Source of the DNA: CAVSUZ01 sp963791885
Lineage (GTDB): Bacteria; Pseudomonadota; Alphaproteobacteria; Acetobacterales; Acetobacteraceae
NCBI GenBank assembly: GCA_963791885.1
Contig: CAWBUL010000006.1
Span: forward strand, 62,001-126,000
DNA length: 64,000 bases
Direction: 5' to 3'
The notes below the pieces were generated by a model. The model made no database searches. It saw only the letters and a program-made list of their open reading frames with translations, and was not told the DNA's origin. Position 1 is the first letter of the stretch, and the number at the start of each line of letters is the position of its first letter. The translations under genes and the position numbers were made by a program. Shown here one piece after another: positions 16,146 to 25,652 of this stretch.

Positions 16146-17078
16146 ATGTTTTTGCCAGGAACGCGACCAGCGATGAACGACTTCGAACAACAGTCCTGCC
16201 GTACGATCGCGACCACTTGTTCGGTCCGACCGCGCCATGGACAAGTGTCTGGGGTGTCCAGGCTTTCCTTCCACCGGATCGCTTACACGGAGTGGGGCCC
16301 GGAAGACGCGCGGCGTGTTGTCGTCTGTGTTCACGGCCTGAGCCGCCAGGGGCGGGATTTCGATCGGCTGGCGGCCTTTCTGGCGCAGCACGACTACCGC
16401 ATCATCTGCCCTGATCTGCCCGGTCGTGGCCGCAGCGATTGGCTGAAGGACCCTGACGAGTATGGATTGCCGCAATACTGCGTGGATATGACGGTCCTGC
16501 TTGCCAGCCTGCATGCCGAATCCGTCGACTGGATTGGAACGTCGCTCGGCGGGTTGATCGGCATGGTCATGGCGGCTCTCCCGGGGTCTCCGATCCGACG
16601 TTTGGTTGTCAACGACATTGGGCCGTTCCTCCCGTGGTCCGCGCTCTACCGCATCGGGACATATTTGCGGCAGATGCCAACGGAGTTTCCGGATTTTGCG
16701 GCAGCCAACGCGTATTACCGTGAAATTCTGTCAACTTTCGGGGAACTTGGCGACGACGATTGGCGTCATCTTATTGAGCACAGCATAGAACGGACCGATA
16801 ATGGTCGCTACCGGATGCTCTGTGATCCTGGCATTGCACGGGCGTTCCGACCGGGTCTGCTGTATAATTTGAACTTATGGAAATATTGGGACGCGATCCA
16901 GTGCCCGACCTTGTTGCTGCGCGGAGAGCACTCCGATCTGCTGCCCCGTGATACGGCACAGCAAATGACAATGCGCGGCCCGCTGGCAACTTTGGTCGAG
17001 ATTCCCGGTTGCGGACATGCGCCACCGCTGCTGACACAGGAGCAGATCGACATCATTGCCGACGGGCTTGGCGCGTAG
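16146..17078 (+). CDS. Alpha/beta hydrolase
   Basis: The core contains VVVCVHGLSRQGRDFDRLAA (oxyanion loop HG), then PDLPGRGRSDWLKDP and the nucleophile elbow DWIGTSLGGLIGM (Ser in GTSLGG). The acid is in LLRGEHSDLLP and the base in PGCGHAPPLLTQEQ. The start could be at 16146 or at a later ATG (MNDFEQQ). The catalytic triad is complete, so it may be an active esterase or haloperoxidase-like enzyme. It shares a segment with pyrophosphatase between two IS6 copies. Confidence 0.88.
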   Translation: MFLPGTRPAMNDFEQQSCRTIATTCSVRPRHGQVSGVSRLSFHRIAYTEWGPEDARRVVVCVHGLSRQGRDFDRLAAFLAQHDYRIICPDLPGRGRSDWLKDPDEYGLPQYCVDMTVLLASLHAESVDWIGTSLGGLIGMVMAALPGSPIRRLVVNDIGPFLPWSALYRIGTYLRQMPTEFPDFAAANAYYREILSTFGELGDDDWRHLIEHSIERTDNGRYRMLCDPGIARAFRPGLLYNLNLWKYWDAIQCPTLLLRGEHSDLLPRDTAQQMTMRGPLATLVEIPGCGHAPPLLTQEQIDIIADGLGA

Positions 17079-17156
17079 ATTCCCGATGGCGGTGGCGCTC
17101 GAGAGTTGACACAGATTCATAGCACTCTATTCGTAACGCTTTTACGGGAGACGTCT

Positions 17157-17687
17157 ATGAACCTTGATGCCATTCCGATCGGCGCCAATCCCCCGGAGGA
17201 AGTCAACGTCGTCGTTGAAGTTGGGATCGGCGGCGAACCCATAAAGTACGAAATGAACAAGGCGGCCGGTACGTTGTTCGTCGACCGCTTTCTGCATACA
17301 CCAATGCGCTATCCCGGCAACTATGGTTTCGTTCCGCATACACTTTCGGCTGATGGCGATCCGATCGATGTGCTGGTCGCCAACACCCGCCCCATCGTGC
17401 CCGGCGCGGTGATCAACGTCAGACCAGTTGGCGTGTTGAAAATGGAGGACGATGGGGGCGGTGATGAGAAGATCATAGCGGTTCCGTCTCCCAAGCTGAC
17501 GAAGCGCTATCTGCACGTCATGAATTACACCGACCTGCCAGAGATTACTCTCGAGCAGATCCGGCACTTCTTCGAGCATTATAAAGACCTGGAGCCAGGC
17601 AAATGGGTCAAGATTGCTGGGTGGGGAGATGCGGCGGAGGCTCGGCAATTGATCAGGGAAGCGATCGAACGGGGGAGACATTCGTGA
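17157..17687 (+). CDS. ppa: Inorganic pyrophosphatase (soluble, family I)
   Basis: I chose the ATG at 17157 (MNLDAIPIGANPPEEVNVVV), giving about 176 aa, the normal length. The active site signature DGDPIDVLV, the KYEMNKAAGTLFVDRFLHTP and YPGNYGFVPHT segments, and KEDDGGGDEK-like metal-binding acids (MEDDGGGDEKIIAVP) are all present. It hydrolyses PPi to two phosphates in the cytoplasm, pulling reactions such as acetyl-CoA synthesis forward. Interestingly, fragments of acs lie on both sides outside the IS copies. Confidence 0.97.
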   Translation: MNLDAIPIGANPPEEVNVVVEVGIGGEPIKYEMNKAAGTLFVDRFLHTPMRYPGNYGFVPHTLSADGDPIDVLVANTRPIVPGAVINVRPVGVLKMEDDGGGDEKIIAVPSPKLTKRYLHVMNYTDLPEITLEQIRHFFEHYKDLEPGKWVKIAGWGDAAEARQLIREAIERGRHS

Positions 17688-17838
17688 GTTGGCTGAAACT
17701 TGGGATCCCAGCGGATGCAGGCCCGACGCGATAAATTCCTCCACGCCTTTCTGGCGCTCGGTAGAGTTGCGTCACCGCACAGTAGAGAACGGGACCAGCT
17801 GCGTGAATGGACGTACAAGACAATCCAACCCTTGAGCA

Positions 17839-18668
17839 GGCATTGTCACGGTAACCTTGGTTGGCGCCCGGAGCGAGAGCGGGCGAGACTGGCAGCATGA
17901 AGTCGCCACCTGACCCCCACTACCGCCATCGCTTCCCTGCGGCAATCATCGGCCATGCGGTATGGCTGTATCATGTGTTCAGCCTCAGCCTACGGGACGT
18001 TGAGTTGCTTTTGGCTGAGCGCGGCGTCGTCGTTTCCTATGAGACGGTGCGACGCTGGTGCCAGAAATTCGGCGAGAGCTTTGCTGATCGTCTGCGGCGC
18101 CGGCGTCCCCGGCCAGGCGACAAGTGGCACCTCGACGAGGTATTCATCCGGATCCAGGCCGTTCAGCATTATCTGTGGCGTGCCGTGGATCAGGATGGTG
18201 TCGTTCTCGATATTCTGGTCCAGGAGCGGCGTAACGGGAAAGCCGCCGAGCGGTTCTTCAAGCGTTTGCTGAAGGGCCTGCAGTACGTGCCACGAGTGAT
18301 CATCACCGACAAGCTGAGAAGCTATGGCGTGGCGCAGCGACGTCTGCTGCCCAATGTCGAGCATCGACAAAGCCGCTACCTCAACAATCGTGCTGAGAAC
18401 TCGCATCGACCCACACGCCGACGAGAGCGGCAGATGCAACGCTTCAAGTCCTCCCGTCAGGCGCAGTCGTTCCTATCCGCTCATGCATTCATCCATGGTC
18501 ACTTCCATCCGCGCCGACACCTCATGGCAGCCACAGCCTACCATGCCATCCGCTCGGAGGCATTCAGTGCCTGGATGCAGGAGACGTGTGTCCGTTGGGC
18601 GGCATGACATTTACAGCATCGACCAATTGGGCTCCGTGTCATCTTTTCAAAGTTAACGTGACAATGCC
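17839..18668 (+). mobile_element. IS6-family element, copy 2 (inverted relative to copy 1)
   Basis: The ends GGCATTGTCACGGTAACC and GGCATTGTCACGTTAAC (inward reading) match copy 1. Together the two copies flank acs C-terminus, hydrolase and ppa like a composite transposon. Confidence 0.9.
17897..18607 (+). CDS. IS6-family transposase, copy 2
   Basis: The protein differs from copy 1 at only a few residues (for example FIHGHFHPRR instead of FIHGQFHPRR, and TAYHAIRSE instead of TAYRAIRSE). The DDE residues are intact, so both copies may be active. Confidence 0.95.
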   Translation: MKSPPDPHYRHRFPAAIIGHAVWLYHVFSLSLRDVELLLAERGVVVSYETVRRWCQKFGESFADRLRRRRPRPGDKWHLDEVFIRIQAVQHYLWRAVDQDGVVLDILVQERRNGKAAERFFKRLLKGLQYVPRVIITDKLRSYGVAQRRLLPNVEHRQSRYLNNRAENSHRPTRRRERQMQRFKSSRQAQSFLSAHAFIHGHFHPRRHLMAATAYHAIRSEAFSAWMQETCVRWAA

Positions 18669-18880
18669 GGCGCAGTCCTGGATTCGGTTGGCCAGGCTAT
18701 CGGGGGAAAACCCGCCGAACACCACCGAATGGATCGCGCCGATGCGCACGCAGGCCAGCATCGCCACCGCGGCTTCCGGCACCATCGGCAGGTAGATCGT
18801 CACCCGGTCGCCCTTGCCGACACCCAGATCCCTCATCGCGTTGGCGAGCCGGCACACCTGATCATGCAGTTCCCGACGGT
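18669..18880 (-). pseudogene. acs: Acetyl-CoA synthetase, internal N-terminal fragment
   Basis: The minus strand reads RELHDQVCRLANAMRDLGVG, then KGDRVTIYLPMVPEAAVAML and CVRIGAIHSVVFGGFSPDSL. This is the early part of Acs (about residues 105-165). It stops at the IS6 end at 18668 on one side and at an IS240-like end (18878) on the other. The fragment and the C-terminal piece at 15650 probably came from one gene. Confidence 0.9.
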
Positions 18881-19243
18881 TCCGTCAGCGTTCACGCCAG
18901 ACCGCAATTTCGGGGACGGTTCTGTTGGAGCATGGTAGCTCCCGGAGGGGGAGCACGTCGGATGGAATGCGTCGCATGCGGTGGGGCAGCGATTTCGGAG
19001 CGGCCTGAGCGCACCGCGCAGGGCTACCGGCGGTTTCGTTGCCGCGATTGTGACAAGCAGTTCAACGAACGAACTGGTGGGTCCCTGAATCGCGCCCAGT
19101 ATCCGTCCGATGTCATCGCGCTCGTTGTCTTCTGGCGACTGCGGTACAACCTGAGCCCACGCGATCTGCCGGAGATGTTCCTTCTCCGCGGTATCGAATT
19201 CACCTATGAGACGGTTCGGGATTGGGAGGCGAAACTTACGCCG
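18878..19243 (+). mobile_element. IS240-like (IS6 family) element, truncated copy
   Basis: The left end GGTTCCGTCAGCGTTCACGC is shared with 26911. The coding part 18932-19243 matches the other copy closely and stops after GEAKLTP-like DWEAKLTP, where unrelated sequence begins. The DDE core is missing. Confidence 0.85.
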
Positions 19244-19391
19244 AAGGCCGCCAGTTGTGCCTCGGTCGGCTGCCTCGAACTATGAAGCGTTACTCAGGCT
19301 GCTACGCAGTTGACAGAAATTACACGCTCACACAAACTGACATCTAGGCGGTGCGCCACAGAGGCCACTTCAGGACGTTTTCCAGAGTCAA

Positions 19392-20727
19392 ATGGGGGGA
19401 AAGGTGGCGAAGATTGCGTCTCGGCTGCTTGGGCTGTTCAGTGTCGCGGCCGTTACGATCTCATTCGGCGTGGTTGTGACAGCGCGCTGTCAGGAAACCT
19501 CGTCCTCAGCGGTTAGCGGCAGCAATCCCATTAATATCTGGGTCGATGCCACCCGCAAGCCCGGGGTCGAGGCTTACATGAAGGCGCACCCGGATGCGCC
19601 GGTGAATTTGGTCTTGTACGCCAAGCAGTACGGCAGCGCGCAGCTTCAGGAAAAGTTTTCGCTGTGGAATTGGTCCTGGCAATGGCTGGCCCGATGCGAT
19701 CTTTTTCGGTGACGTGGGGGATATGGCCTGGGCCTCCAGCCCGCCGATGCATTACGCCGCAACACTGAACGATCTGATTCCCCAAACCATTCAGGATGGA
19801 TTTTCACAAGCCGCGATACTGCCCTGCGTGGACGGGAAGAGGCTCGTTTGCATGCGCAATGACATCGCGCCGGATGTGCTTTGGTTCAACGCAAAGCAGA
19901 TGACTGAATGGGGTTACATGGTCCCTGCTACCTGGCCCGAGTACGAAGCGCTCGGGTTAAGGGTAGCAAAGGAGCATCCTGGCTGGTTCATGGGAGCAGT
20001 GGGCGATTCACGCGCGATCGACCGATATTTCTGGGCAAGCGGATGCCCGCTGACTGACCTCGTGGCGCCCAATACTGTGCATATTAATGTCGATGACCCC
20101 AAATGTACACGGGTCGTTGACATGTTGGACAAACTCTTGCGGGCCAAAGTGATCTCGACAGGTAATTGGCAGGCCACGGATTTCGTGCCGGTAGGTCAGC
20201 ACTTATTGGCCGCACCCGGCGCAACATGGTATGGAGCCGGCTTGTATAGGCAAGTTTGGCAGGTTCCGGCCGGGCAAATATCGGCCGCACCGCCTCTCTC
20301 GTGGCCTGGTGAGGATAAGAACTGGACCGGCAGCGAGGGTGGCGGGATGTACGTCGTGTCCAGCCATATTAGCGGGGCGCGGCTGGAGGCCACTGCCAAG
20401 CTGGTACAGTTCATGTCAACCGATCTAGGCTGGCTGACGTCAACCGTGACGTTCCCCGCGTATGGGCCGGCCCAGAAGCCTTGGCTCGCCACCATCGAGA
20501 AGACGGGCTACTTCGCTGATTTTCCCGCTCTGTCGAAAGCCTTCGTTGAAGCAGGGACGGTCGTCCGCCCCGGTTTTGTGCAACTGACCTACTCAACCGA
20601 GGGCGTCTGGCAAAGCTTCGTCGTTCCCGCTCTTGTCTCCGGCGAGACGATCGCCTCCGTCTGGCACAATTTTGGCCAGAGACTTGAGCAGTATGCGCAC
20701 GCGGCCGGTTACAAAGTGCAGCACTGA
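19392..20727 (+). pseudogene. ABC transporter sugar-binding protein, frameshifted
   Basis: The N-terminal part has a signal sequence (LLGLFSVAAVTISFGVVVTA), then NPINIWVDATRKPGVEAYMK, as in family 1 solute-binding proteins. After a one-base shift near 19672 the frame continues DAIFFGDVGDMAWASSPP to the end at 20727. The middle holds LWFNAKQMTEWGYMVPATWP, a typical hinge and ligand pocket segment. The protein would deliver a sugar or polyol to the two permeases that follow. The indel may be real or an assembly error; nothing else in it looks degraded. Confidence 0.85.
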
Positions 20728-20730
20728 CAC

Positions 20731-21654
20731 GTGCGCTTTCCGCAGCAGACCAGCCGGCAATCCCTGATCGGCCGGTGGTTGGCTCAGTATTCTGAGCCAG
20801 CCGGTGCAACTGTCCTGTTGCTCCCCTACCTCCTGCTACTCGCTGCCTTCGGCTTTTTGCCGGTTGTTTACGCAGTGAGTATGAGTTTCACCGATGCCCA
20901 GACTGGAGTACTTGTTGGCTGGGACAATTACATTACTGCAGTAAGCGATTTTCGTTTTGCCGGATCCTTCGTAAATGTAGGATTGCTTATGGCCATATGG
21001 ATTCCGGTCATGATGCTCCTGGTGCTGGGGCTTGCGCTCCTGGCCGACGCAGCACAAGGCTGGTTCAGCGGTTGGATGCGATTCCTGTATTATCTACCGG
21101 GCGCCGCGTCGGGCATCGCCAACCTGATCCTCTGGCTGCTTCTGCTTGATCCAGGCACCAGCCCGTTTCGCTCCGCCTACGCTGCATTCGGATGGAAGAC
21201 ACTTAGCGCCGTGGTGGTACCCAGTCATGTTCCCTTCGTCATCGCCCTGATGCTGCTTTACTCAGGGGCAGGGTCATGGATTGTGATATTGTTCGGGGGA
21301 TTAAGGAACATCCCGGAAACGATAAAAGAAGCCGCTCGTCTAGATGGCGCCGGACCCTGGGCGATGGCTTGGCAGATAAAGATTCCGCTGATTCGACGCT
21401 GGCTTGGCTACATGGCTCTGATGAACTGTGCGGTGGGCCTGCAGACCTTTCTCGAACCCCAAGTGCTCGGTTCCGCCACTTTCGGCACCGTTGACGCGAC
21501 CTGGTCTCCCAATGAGCTAGCCTACACGTTCGCATTCCAACAGAACAACCTGCCCAGCGCAGCAGCGCTGTCAGTCATCCTGCTTCTCCTCACACTGGCT
21601 CTGAGTATCATGGCGGTGATCAAGACAGGCCTGATCATAGCACATAGAAATTAG
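20731..21654 (+). CDS. ABC transporter permease (MalF/UgpA-like)
   Basis: Six hydrophobic segments begin at LLPYLLLLAAFGFLPVVYAV. The EAA loop reads IKEAARLDGAGPWAMAWQIK, the contact to the ATPase. It starts three bases after the stop of the binding protein and is followed within 16 bp by the second permease. Together they form the membrane channel of a CUT1 sugar importer. Confidence 0.92.
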   Translation: MRFPQQTSRQSLIGRWLAQYSEPAGATVLLLPYLLLLAAFGFLPVVYAVSMSFTDAQTGVLVGWDNYITAVSDFRFAGSFVNVGLLMAIWIPVMMLLVLGLALLADAAQGWFSGWMRFLYYLPGAASGIANLILWLLLLDPGTSPFRSAYAAFGWKTLSAVVVPSHVPFVIALMLLYSGAGSWIVILFGGLRNIPETIKEAARLDGAGPWAMAWQIKIPLIRRWLGYMALMNCAVGLQTFLEPQVLGSATFGTVDATWSPNELAYTFAFQQNNLPSAAALSVILLLLTLALSIMAVIKTGLIIAHRN

Positions 21655-21669
21655 CTTGCGATTTCCGAA

Positions 21670-22548
21670 ATGAGCGTTAACCGGATCGGCATAAGATCAA
21701 TTGCAGCCACCTCGGTCATGATTGTTTGCGCTGCCTTCTTCGTTATGCCCCTGCTGATTTTCGTGCTCGCGGCCACCCGCACCAACACTGACCTTGCAAG
21801 CCATCCGATCGGCTTCGGCAGCCTGGCAAATTTTGCGGAGGATTGGCGAACGATCACAGCCTATTCCGATGGGGTGTTCCTGCTCTGGTTGCGCAATTCG
21901 ATCCTCGTTTCATTTGGGGGGACTTTACTGGCAACTTGCGCGGCACTGCCGGCCGGCTATGCCCTTGCTTGTTTGCGGTTCGGCCTGAGACGCCCATTGC
22001 TGTGGATTACGATGGTTTTGATGGTGATGCCCAACACCGTATTGGTGGTTCCATTATTCCTCGAGGTTAATGCAGTTCATTTGACTGATAGTCTGAGCGC
22101 GGTGCTGATGATCTTCGGCTTCTATCCGTTCGGCGTGTTCCTGAGCTATATCTTTTACTCGGAGTCCCTGCCGCGGGAGCTGCTGGATGCGTCGCGCCTG
22201 GACGGCTGTTCCGAAATCGGGGTTTTCCGACGTGTTGCACTTCCGATCGCCAGGCCCGTGATCGGATTGATCATCTTCTTCAGCACAGTGTCACACTGGA
22301 ATAACTTCTTCCTGTCCTATGTTCTGCTGTCCAGCACAAACAAGCTTACTTTACCGGTAGGACTGGCCCAGCTGATTATGGCCAGCCCGGTATTCAATCC
22401 CGGTATAGCGATCGGGCTAAAACTGTCCCTGTACATGCCCCAGCTGGCATTTGCCGGTCTGATCACGATGCTACCGATGCTAATCTTATTTGTTTTTGCG
22501 CAACGCTATCTTGCAAGAGGGGTGGCGATGGGCGGCATAACGGGGTGA
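21670..22548 (+). CDS. ABC transporter permease (MalG/UgpE-like)
   Basis: The protein has the N-terminal span VMIVCAAFFVMPLLIFVLA, the EAA loop LLDASRLDGCSEIGVFRRVA with LPIARPVIG, and a last span LPMLILFVFAQRYLARG. At 292 aa it is complete. The cognate ATP-binding subunit, normally next in such operons, is absent; a CheR fragment follows directly, so the operon is probably broken here or relies on a shared ATPase elsewhere. Confidence 0.92.
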   Translation: MSVNRIGIRSIAATSVMIVCAAFFVMPLLIFVLAATRTNTDLASHPIGFGSLANFAEDWRTITAYSDGVFLLWLRNSILVSFGGTLLATCAALPAGYALACLRFGLRRPLLWITMVLMVMPNTVLVVPLFLEVNAVHLTDSLSAVLMIFGFYPFGVFLSYIFYSESLPRELLDASRLDGCSEIGVFRRVALPIARPVIGLIIFFSTVSHWNNFFLSYVLLSSTNKLTLPVGLAQLIMASPVFNPGIAIGLKLSLYMPQLAFAGLITMLPMLILFVFAQRYLARGVAMGGITG

Positions 22549-23205
22549 GAAAAAAGCATTTGGGGCCGACGGACAGGAGCCGCAGGAGGTAGGCCCGCTC
22601 TTCCGGGACCTGCTGATCAAAGTAACCAGTTTCTTTCGCGATGAGGATGCGTTCGGAACGCTGAAGGCCGCTGTCATACCGAAGCTGATTGAGGGACGCG
22701 GCGCGGATGACACCGTGCGTATTTGGGTGCCGGGCTGCGCGACGGGCGAAGAAGTGTTCTCGATTGGAATACTGGTCCGCGAGCATATGGAAACGCTGAT
22801 GGCCGTTCCGCGCGTGCAGATCTTCGCCACGGTTAACGATGAATGCGTGCTCGTGGTGGCGAGGGCAGCGCGTTGTCCCAAAGCTCTTCGCGACGGCGTC
22901 TCACCCAAGCGGCGTAAGCGGTTCTTCATATCGGACGGCGACAACTCAGTCGTATCGAAGGACATGCGCAGCTCTGCATCTTTTTGCCCCACAGCGTCAT
23001 CCGCGATCCGCCATTTTCACGTATCGACCTGGTCTCTTGCCGAAATCTGCTGATTTACTTCGGCGTGGACGTGCAAAATCAGGCCATTCCCATATTCCAT
23101 TATGCGCTCCGCCCGGACGGCTATCTCTTCCTCGGCTGCCTGGAGAATGTCAGCCAGTTCGATGATCTGTTCGCGCCGATAGAGAAGCGCGTGTCACGGG
23201 GATTG
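22549..23205 (+). pseudogene. CheR-type protein methyltransferase fragment
   Basis: The frame reads LFRDLLIKVTSFFRDEDAFG, then VRIWVPGCATGEEVFSIGIL (the SAM-binding GCATGEE motif), then moves frame to LCIFLPHSVIRDPPFSRIDL, VSCRNLLIYFGVDVQ and HYALRPDGYLFLGCLENVSQ. These are the CheR core of CheB/CheR-fusion proteins. Both ends and at least one frame are lost, so it is not functional. Confidence 0.85.
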
Positions 23206-23437
23206 AGCCCCACCTGATCACACGCCTCCTCCGCAAGCTGCAGTGCTGCTGCGCGGCTTTTTGCCAGGCCAAAATTGCGGATCGGCACGAGGAGTGCATG
23301 CTCGACCGCATAGAACGGATTGTAAGCGGCGAAAGGATCCTGCGTGATCGCCTGCACGAGCGCCGAAACGCGCGCCAGTCTCGCCGTGCGAACTGTGCAA
23401 CGTCTCTGCCGCAAAAGCGGAACGTACCACTGTCGGG
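23206..23437 (-). pseudogene. Peptide ABC transporter ATP-binding protein, fragment
   Basis: The minus strand reads FRFCGRDVAQFARRDWRAFR, then with one shift LVQAITQDPFAAYNPFYAVE and LAEEACDQVGLNP. VQAITQDPFAAYNPF is the Q-loop region of DppF/OppF-type ATPases. It ends at an IS6-family element at 23440 on one side and at the CheR fragment on the other. Confidence 0.7.
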
Positions 23438-23439
23438 AT

Positions 23440-24252
23440 GGGCTTGTCACGTCTAGCGGGCTGCCATGGTCCGGCCGCTTGATGGTTGGTAGTGTCTGGC
23501 AATGAAAGCGCTCTGCTATCGCGGCTATCGGTTCCCGCCAGTGATGATCCAGCATGCTGTCTGGTTGTACCTGCGCTTCACGCTGAGCTTCAGAGATGTC
23601 CTGGATCTTCTCGCTGAGCGCGGCATCTTTGTCTCCCATGAGACGATTCGCCGATGGGTGATCCACTTCGGTCCGATCTATGCGCGTCGTCTTCGGGCTG
23701 GGCGCCCGGCACCGACTGGACAATGGCATCTCGACGAAGTCTTCGTCTCAATTGCCGGTCGGCAGATGTATCTGTGGCGTGCCGTTGATGATGAAGGCGA
23801 GGTCCTCGACGTTCTCGTTCAAGCCAGGCGCGACAAGCACGCAGCACTGCGCTTGATGCGCAAGCTGCTGAAGAACTACGGGCTCGTGCCCACGTCGATC
23901 GTCACTGATCGTTATCGCGCGTACGATGCCGCTTTCCGTGACGTTGGCCTTTCCGGCATCCACCTTCGGGGCAAGCGATTGAACAACCGGGCCGAAAGCT
24001 CGCACGTGCCGCTCCGACGACGAGAGCGAAAGATGCAAGGGTTTCGATCTGCCGGATCAGCGCAACGTTTCCTTTCCAGCTACTCGGCCATCTACAACAG
24101 CTTCAACGTCTGCCGACATCTGACCACCGCCAGCACCTATCGCATCCTGCGCAGTCAGGCATTCGACGCCTGGAAGTCTGCTGTGGCTGCTCCGGCCTGA
24201 CCTTCCCAACTTCGCCGGCTGTTCGGCCGTCGCCTGCCAACGTGACAAACCC
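23440..24252 (+). mobile_element. IS6-family element (second type)
   Basis: The ends GGGCTTGTCACGT and, inward from the right, GGGTTTGTCACGT form short inverted repeats around a complete transposase. The sequence is distinct from the two copies at 14820 and 17839. No 8-bp duplication is visible. Confidence 0.85.
23502..24200 (+). CDS. IS6-family transposase (second type)
   Basis: MKALCYRGYRFPPVMIQHAV begins a 232-aa protein with SHETIRRWVIHFG, GQWHLDEVFVSI (Asp), SIVTDRYRAYDAAFRD (Asp) and NNRAESSHVPLRRRERKMQG (Glu). It is complete. Confidence 0.95.
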   Translation: MKALCYRGYRFPPVMIQHAVWLYLRFTLSFRDVLDLLAERGIFVSHETIRRWVIHFGPIYARRLRAGRPAPTGQWHLDEVFVSIAGRQMYLWRAVDDEGEVLDVLVQARRDKHAALRLMRKLLKNYGLVPTSIVTDRYRAYDAAFRDVGLSGIHLRGKRLNNRAESSHVPLRRRERKMQGFRSAGSAQRFLSSYSAIYNSFNVCRHLTTASTYRILRSQAFDAWKSAVAAPA

Positions 24253-24441
24253 CCGTTGTGCATCCCGCTACTCGCCCGCCACAATCGTACGAAGAGAAAA
24301 ATAGGGAGGAAAACGGGGTGCGCGGGCACCGTCGCCGCCGCCGCGTGATAGTTTGGTCCAGCAGATCACACCAACACGAGCGCGGGCAGAACTCACGCCA
24401 GACCTGTATAGTGGACGTCGAGTTGAACGCGACTACAGATG

Positions 24442-25140
24442 TTACGGCAATAACGGGAAACGAATCGGCGGATAGTTCATATGATCGTAGACATGGCGCA
24501 CGCCAGGGATGTTCTCGGCCGTGACGATAATAGCGCGGCGCGCCGATTCCGTCCTGATATAGCCCCACAGATGGACGTCGCCGTGGTCCACGATGACGTT
24601 TGCCCCGGTCGGCGGAGATGCCCACGGCTCCCGGCTCAGCTCGCTGCACAATTTCGCTCGAATGTCCCGATCCAGCAGGGTCGGAGTAGGCTGTGCACCC
24701 GATCCGATGCTCGCCAGCGCCTGCATGAGGTTGGCTCTGCTGATTATGCCGACGAGCCTGTCATCATCGACTACAGGCACTCGTTTGATGTGGCGCGACT
24801 CCAGGGTGTCGGCAATGTGGCGCACTGTTGCAGACGGCGCCACTGTGACGACTTTGCGCGTCATCACGTCGCTGGCCCGGCGACCATGCTCCGTCGTGTA
24901 CTCGGCTGCTAGATCCCAATTGGCGAAGGCGAGTTCCGCCCAGCGGGAGCGGCTATGCTCAGAGCCGATTTCGGCTCTGCGCAGGAGATCTCCTTCGGTC
25001 ACGATTCCGATCATGGCTTCGTGTTCCATAATGGGCACAGCGCTGATTCGCTTCTCCACCATCGTGCGCGCCAACTCGGCCACAGTAGTATCGGAAGCAA
25101 CCGTCACCACAGGATGGCTCATGATGTCGGATGCGTGCAT
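24442..25140 (-). CDS. CBS-pair protein with C-terminal BON domain
   Basis: I chose the ATG at 25140, preceded by GGAGGATCCG, a strong ribosome site; the longer frame has no such signal. The first CBS motif is MHASDIMSHPVVTVASDTTV to AVPIMEHEAMIGIVTEGDLL; the second is ASDVMTRKVVTVAPSATVRH to RVPVVDDDRLVGIISRANLM. The C-terminus (SPPTGANVIVDHGDVHLWGY, then ENIPGVRHVYDHM) is a BON domain. CBS pairs sense adenine nucleotides, and BON may bind membranes or other partners. A candidate FNR-type site lies 64 bp upstream of the start. Confidence 0.9.
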   Translation of the reverse strand: MHASDIMSHPVVTVASDTTVAELARTMVEKRISAVPIMEHEAMIGIVTEGDLLRRAEIGSEHSRSRWAELAFANWDLAAEYTTEHGRRASDVMTRKVVTVAPSATVRHIADTLESRHIKRVPVVDDDRLVGIISRANLMQALASIGSGAQPTPTLLDRDIRAKLCSELSREPWASPPTGANVIVDHGDVHLWGYIRTESARRAIIVTAENIPGVRHVYDHMNYPPIRFPLLP

Positions 25141-25203
25141 CGGATCCTCCAGCTTGCCAGGAACAGGCGCGTGCAATATGCAGCACACGATAGAGTGCCC
25201 CCA

Positions 25204-25217
25204 TTGACCTGGATCAA
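25204..25217 (-). promoter_or_regulatory. Candidate FNR/Anr-type box upstream of the CBS-BON gene
   Basis: The sequence TTGACCTGGATCAA fits the TTGAT-N4-ATCAA consensus at nine of ten positions. Its centre is about 70 bp upstream of the start codon, which suits a site near -41 of a promoter with a ~30-base leader. Oxygen-limited induction is inferred. Confidence 0.5.
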
Positions 25218-25403
25218 TATGAGGCACGCGCGGCGCACGCGAGGCTTTTCCGCAGACCATGTGCGTCATTTCACTCGGGTGAAAGGGCCGCATCATAAAA
25301 GCCCGGAGTCAGACATCCTATAATTAATGATGACATAGGTCGGAGCGGCCGGAACACGCGTATTCAGTGGGTCCTTCCGGGCTCTCATCGACGTGCCCTC
25401 TTA

Positions 25404-25585
25404 CGTAGTCGTCCGTGAAGAATCCTGATCGGCTATCTGAGTGGCCGACGCGATCAGGGCGCGGAGACCCCTGGGATTGGCGTCGCGAGCGACGTTCCAT
25501 CGAGTATTACCAGTAACAGCCGCAAGAGCACCGCCAGCCAGGCCTGCAGCAACCGGAAGTTGTACCCAACGGCGGCCATGAAGTG
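25404..25585 (-). mobile_element. IS5-family element, 3' remnant
   Basis: The minus strand reads MAAVGYNFRLLQAWLAVLLR, matching the C-terminus AAVGYNFRLLLAWLAVLLRW of the IS5-family transposase at 48912-50261. The end TAGTCGTCCGTGAA at about 25407 equals that element's terminal repeat. The rest of the element is gone. Confidence 0.8.
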
Positions 25586-25652
25586 GACCCCGGACTTGGG
25601 ATCAGGGGCATAGTTGGATGGGCGGCCGATCCGTTGATAGACGGGGCGGACC

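Noticed and set aside
14820..18668. A simple inversion between the two IS6 copies proven by swapped 8-bp duplications, as for the IS407-group pair.
   Set aside because: The 8-bp flanks (ctgcaaag, cgctcgtc, cttgagca, ggcgcagt) do not pair in any combination, so deletion must also be involved; reported only as inference.
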